Under the pieces are notes generated by a model, which saw nothing but the letters and a program-made list of their open reading frames with translations, searched no databases and was not told where the DNA came from. Source: Paenibacillus alkaliterrae (lineage in GTDB: Bacteria; Bacillota; Bacilli; Paenibacillales; Paenibacillaceae). From it: DNA of 64,000 nucleotides. This document shows, piece by piece, positions 63,695-64,000 of the stretch. Position numbers and translations under genes: made by a program. How positions within the stretch are numbered: the first letter of the stretch is position 1; each line of letters opens with the position of its first letter. The stretch spans positions 35,222-99,221 of the forward strand of contig NZ_JAKGAP010000026.1 of assembly GCF_021532375.1 (NCBI RefSeq), read 5' to 3'.

Positions 63695-63729
63695 AATGAG
63701 GCTGTCCCGAACAGAGGGGCAGCCTCATT
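63695..63729 (+). terminator. Hairpin after the zinc-ribbon gene
   Basis: AATGAGGCTGTCCC pairs with GGGGCAGCCTCATT (one mismatch) around a short loop. It is not followed by a clear T-run. Confidence 0.6.
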
Positions 63730-63867
63730 CCATTAGGTCAAAGTGTTATGCTTGAAATTATAGTTGCTTCATTACGGGAATTGCTCCTCTTATTTATAGC
63801 GGTATTACTTGCATATTGCAATTTATTTTTTTCTTTTCTTATATATAAGTTAATACTAATATAATGC

Positions 63868-63895
63868 TTTACTTATATACTCGGTTGTGTATAAT
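63868..63895 (+). promoter_or_regulatory. Candidate promoter near the window end
   Basis: TTTACT (63868-63873), 16 bases, TATAAT (63890-63895). The surrounding 63734-64000 stretch is AT-rich and shows no convincing gene; GAAGGAG follows at about 63902 but leads only to a two-codon frame. A gene may start beyond the window. Confidence 0.35.
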
Positions 63896-64000
63896 AATCT
63901 ATGGAAGGAGCCATTCCTGTAATGAAGTAATTTGAGCTTTGAGCAAAAAAGCGCCACTTGCTATACTAGGAAGCGTTCCGGACAAGAACAAATCCCGTAT

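Noticed and set aside
63749..63865. Hydrophobic 38-codon plus-strand frame
   Set aside because: It has no ribosome site and is AT-rich sequence where hydrophobic codons are expected by chance.

Overview
The window looks like the chromosome of a spore-forming, roughly 50% GC member of the Paenibacillaceae (Paenibacillus or a close relative). The evidence is a complete division and cell wall (dcw) cluster that runs into spoIIGA-sigE-sigG, the sporulation-specific genes spoVD and spoVE, bacillithiol synthesis (bshC), B. subtilis-like ylaH/ylaJ/ylaK and nifZ-thiI neighbourhoods, frequent TTG/GTG starts behind strong GGAGG ribosome sites, and many short perfect terminators.

Layout. From 1 to about 21.8 kb everything is on the minus strand. 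Read in the direction of transcription it is mraZ, rsmH, ftsL, pbpB, spoVD, murE, murF, mraY, murD, spoVE/ftsW, murB, murA, divIB, ftsA, ftsZ, then spoIIGA, sigE and sigG. This links precursor synthesis, septal transpeptidases, the divisome and the first mother-cell sigma factor with its processing protease. The gene normally found between spoVE and murB, murG, is missing; a 323-bp gap with a short MurG-like stretch sits there. An MraZ-box array lies in front of mraZ, a sigma-H-like promoter in front of ftsA and a spoIIG-type long-spacer promoter in front of spoIIGA.

From 21.9 to 28.4 kb (minus strand) are a DUF4349 lipoprotein, S-adenosylhomocysteine hydrolase, bshC, a DUF3397-like membrane protein, panE and an RsfA/YlbO-type regulator. 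From 28.6 to 44.8 kb are mixed-strand housekeeping genes: DUF2626, a MidA-like methyltransferase, a secreted coiled-coil protein, an orphan anchored solute-binding protein, PhoH/PIN, ylaJ, an LCP cell-wall ligase, ylaH, typA, two divergent TerC paralogues, thiI with its cysteine desulfurase, a lytic transglycosylase and a nitroreductase.

From 44.8 to 52.9 kb are YwaF, a two-component system, an SGNH hydrolase, a DUF1836 protein, a CBS/CorC transporter, tRNA-Thr and tRNA-Pro, an M48 protease fused to ankyrin repeats and a 39-residue membrane protein. At 53.0-54.6 kb is an IS1341-type element: a TnpB RNA-guided nuclease with no tnpA. It has subterminal hairpins, a probable guide-RNA region and two LexA-like boxes around its promoter, and it appears to be inserted in the T-tract of the terminator of the next gene.

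From 54.6 to 63.1 kb is a sugar module: a GH2 glycosidase, a divergent three-gene sensor (substrate-binding protein, LytS/YesM-type kinase, YesN-type AraC regulator) and a sugar:H+ symporter. Repeated TTAATTTnnAAGTTAA sites lie in the divergent promoter region. The right end holds a DUF2536 gene and a 53-residue zinc-ribbon protein; the last 300 bases show no convincing gene. All family assignments come from reading the sequence; no searches were run.
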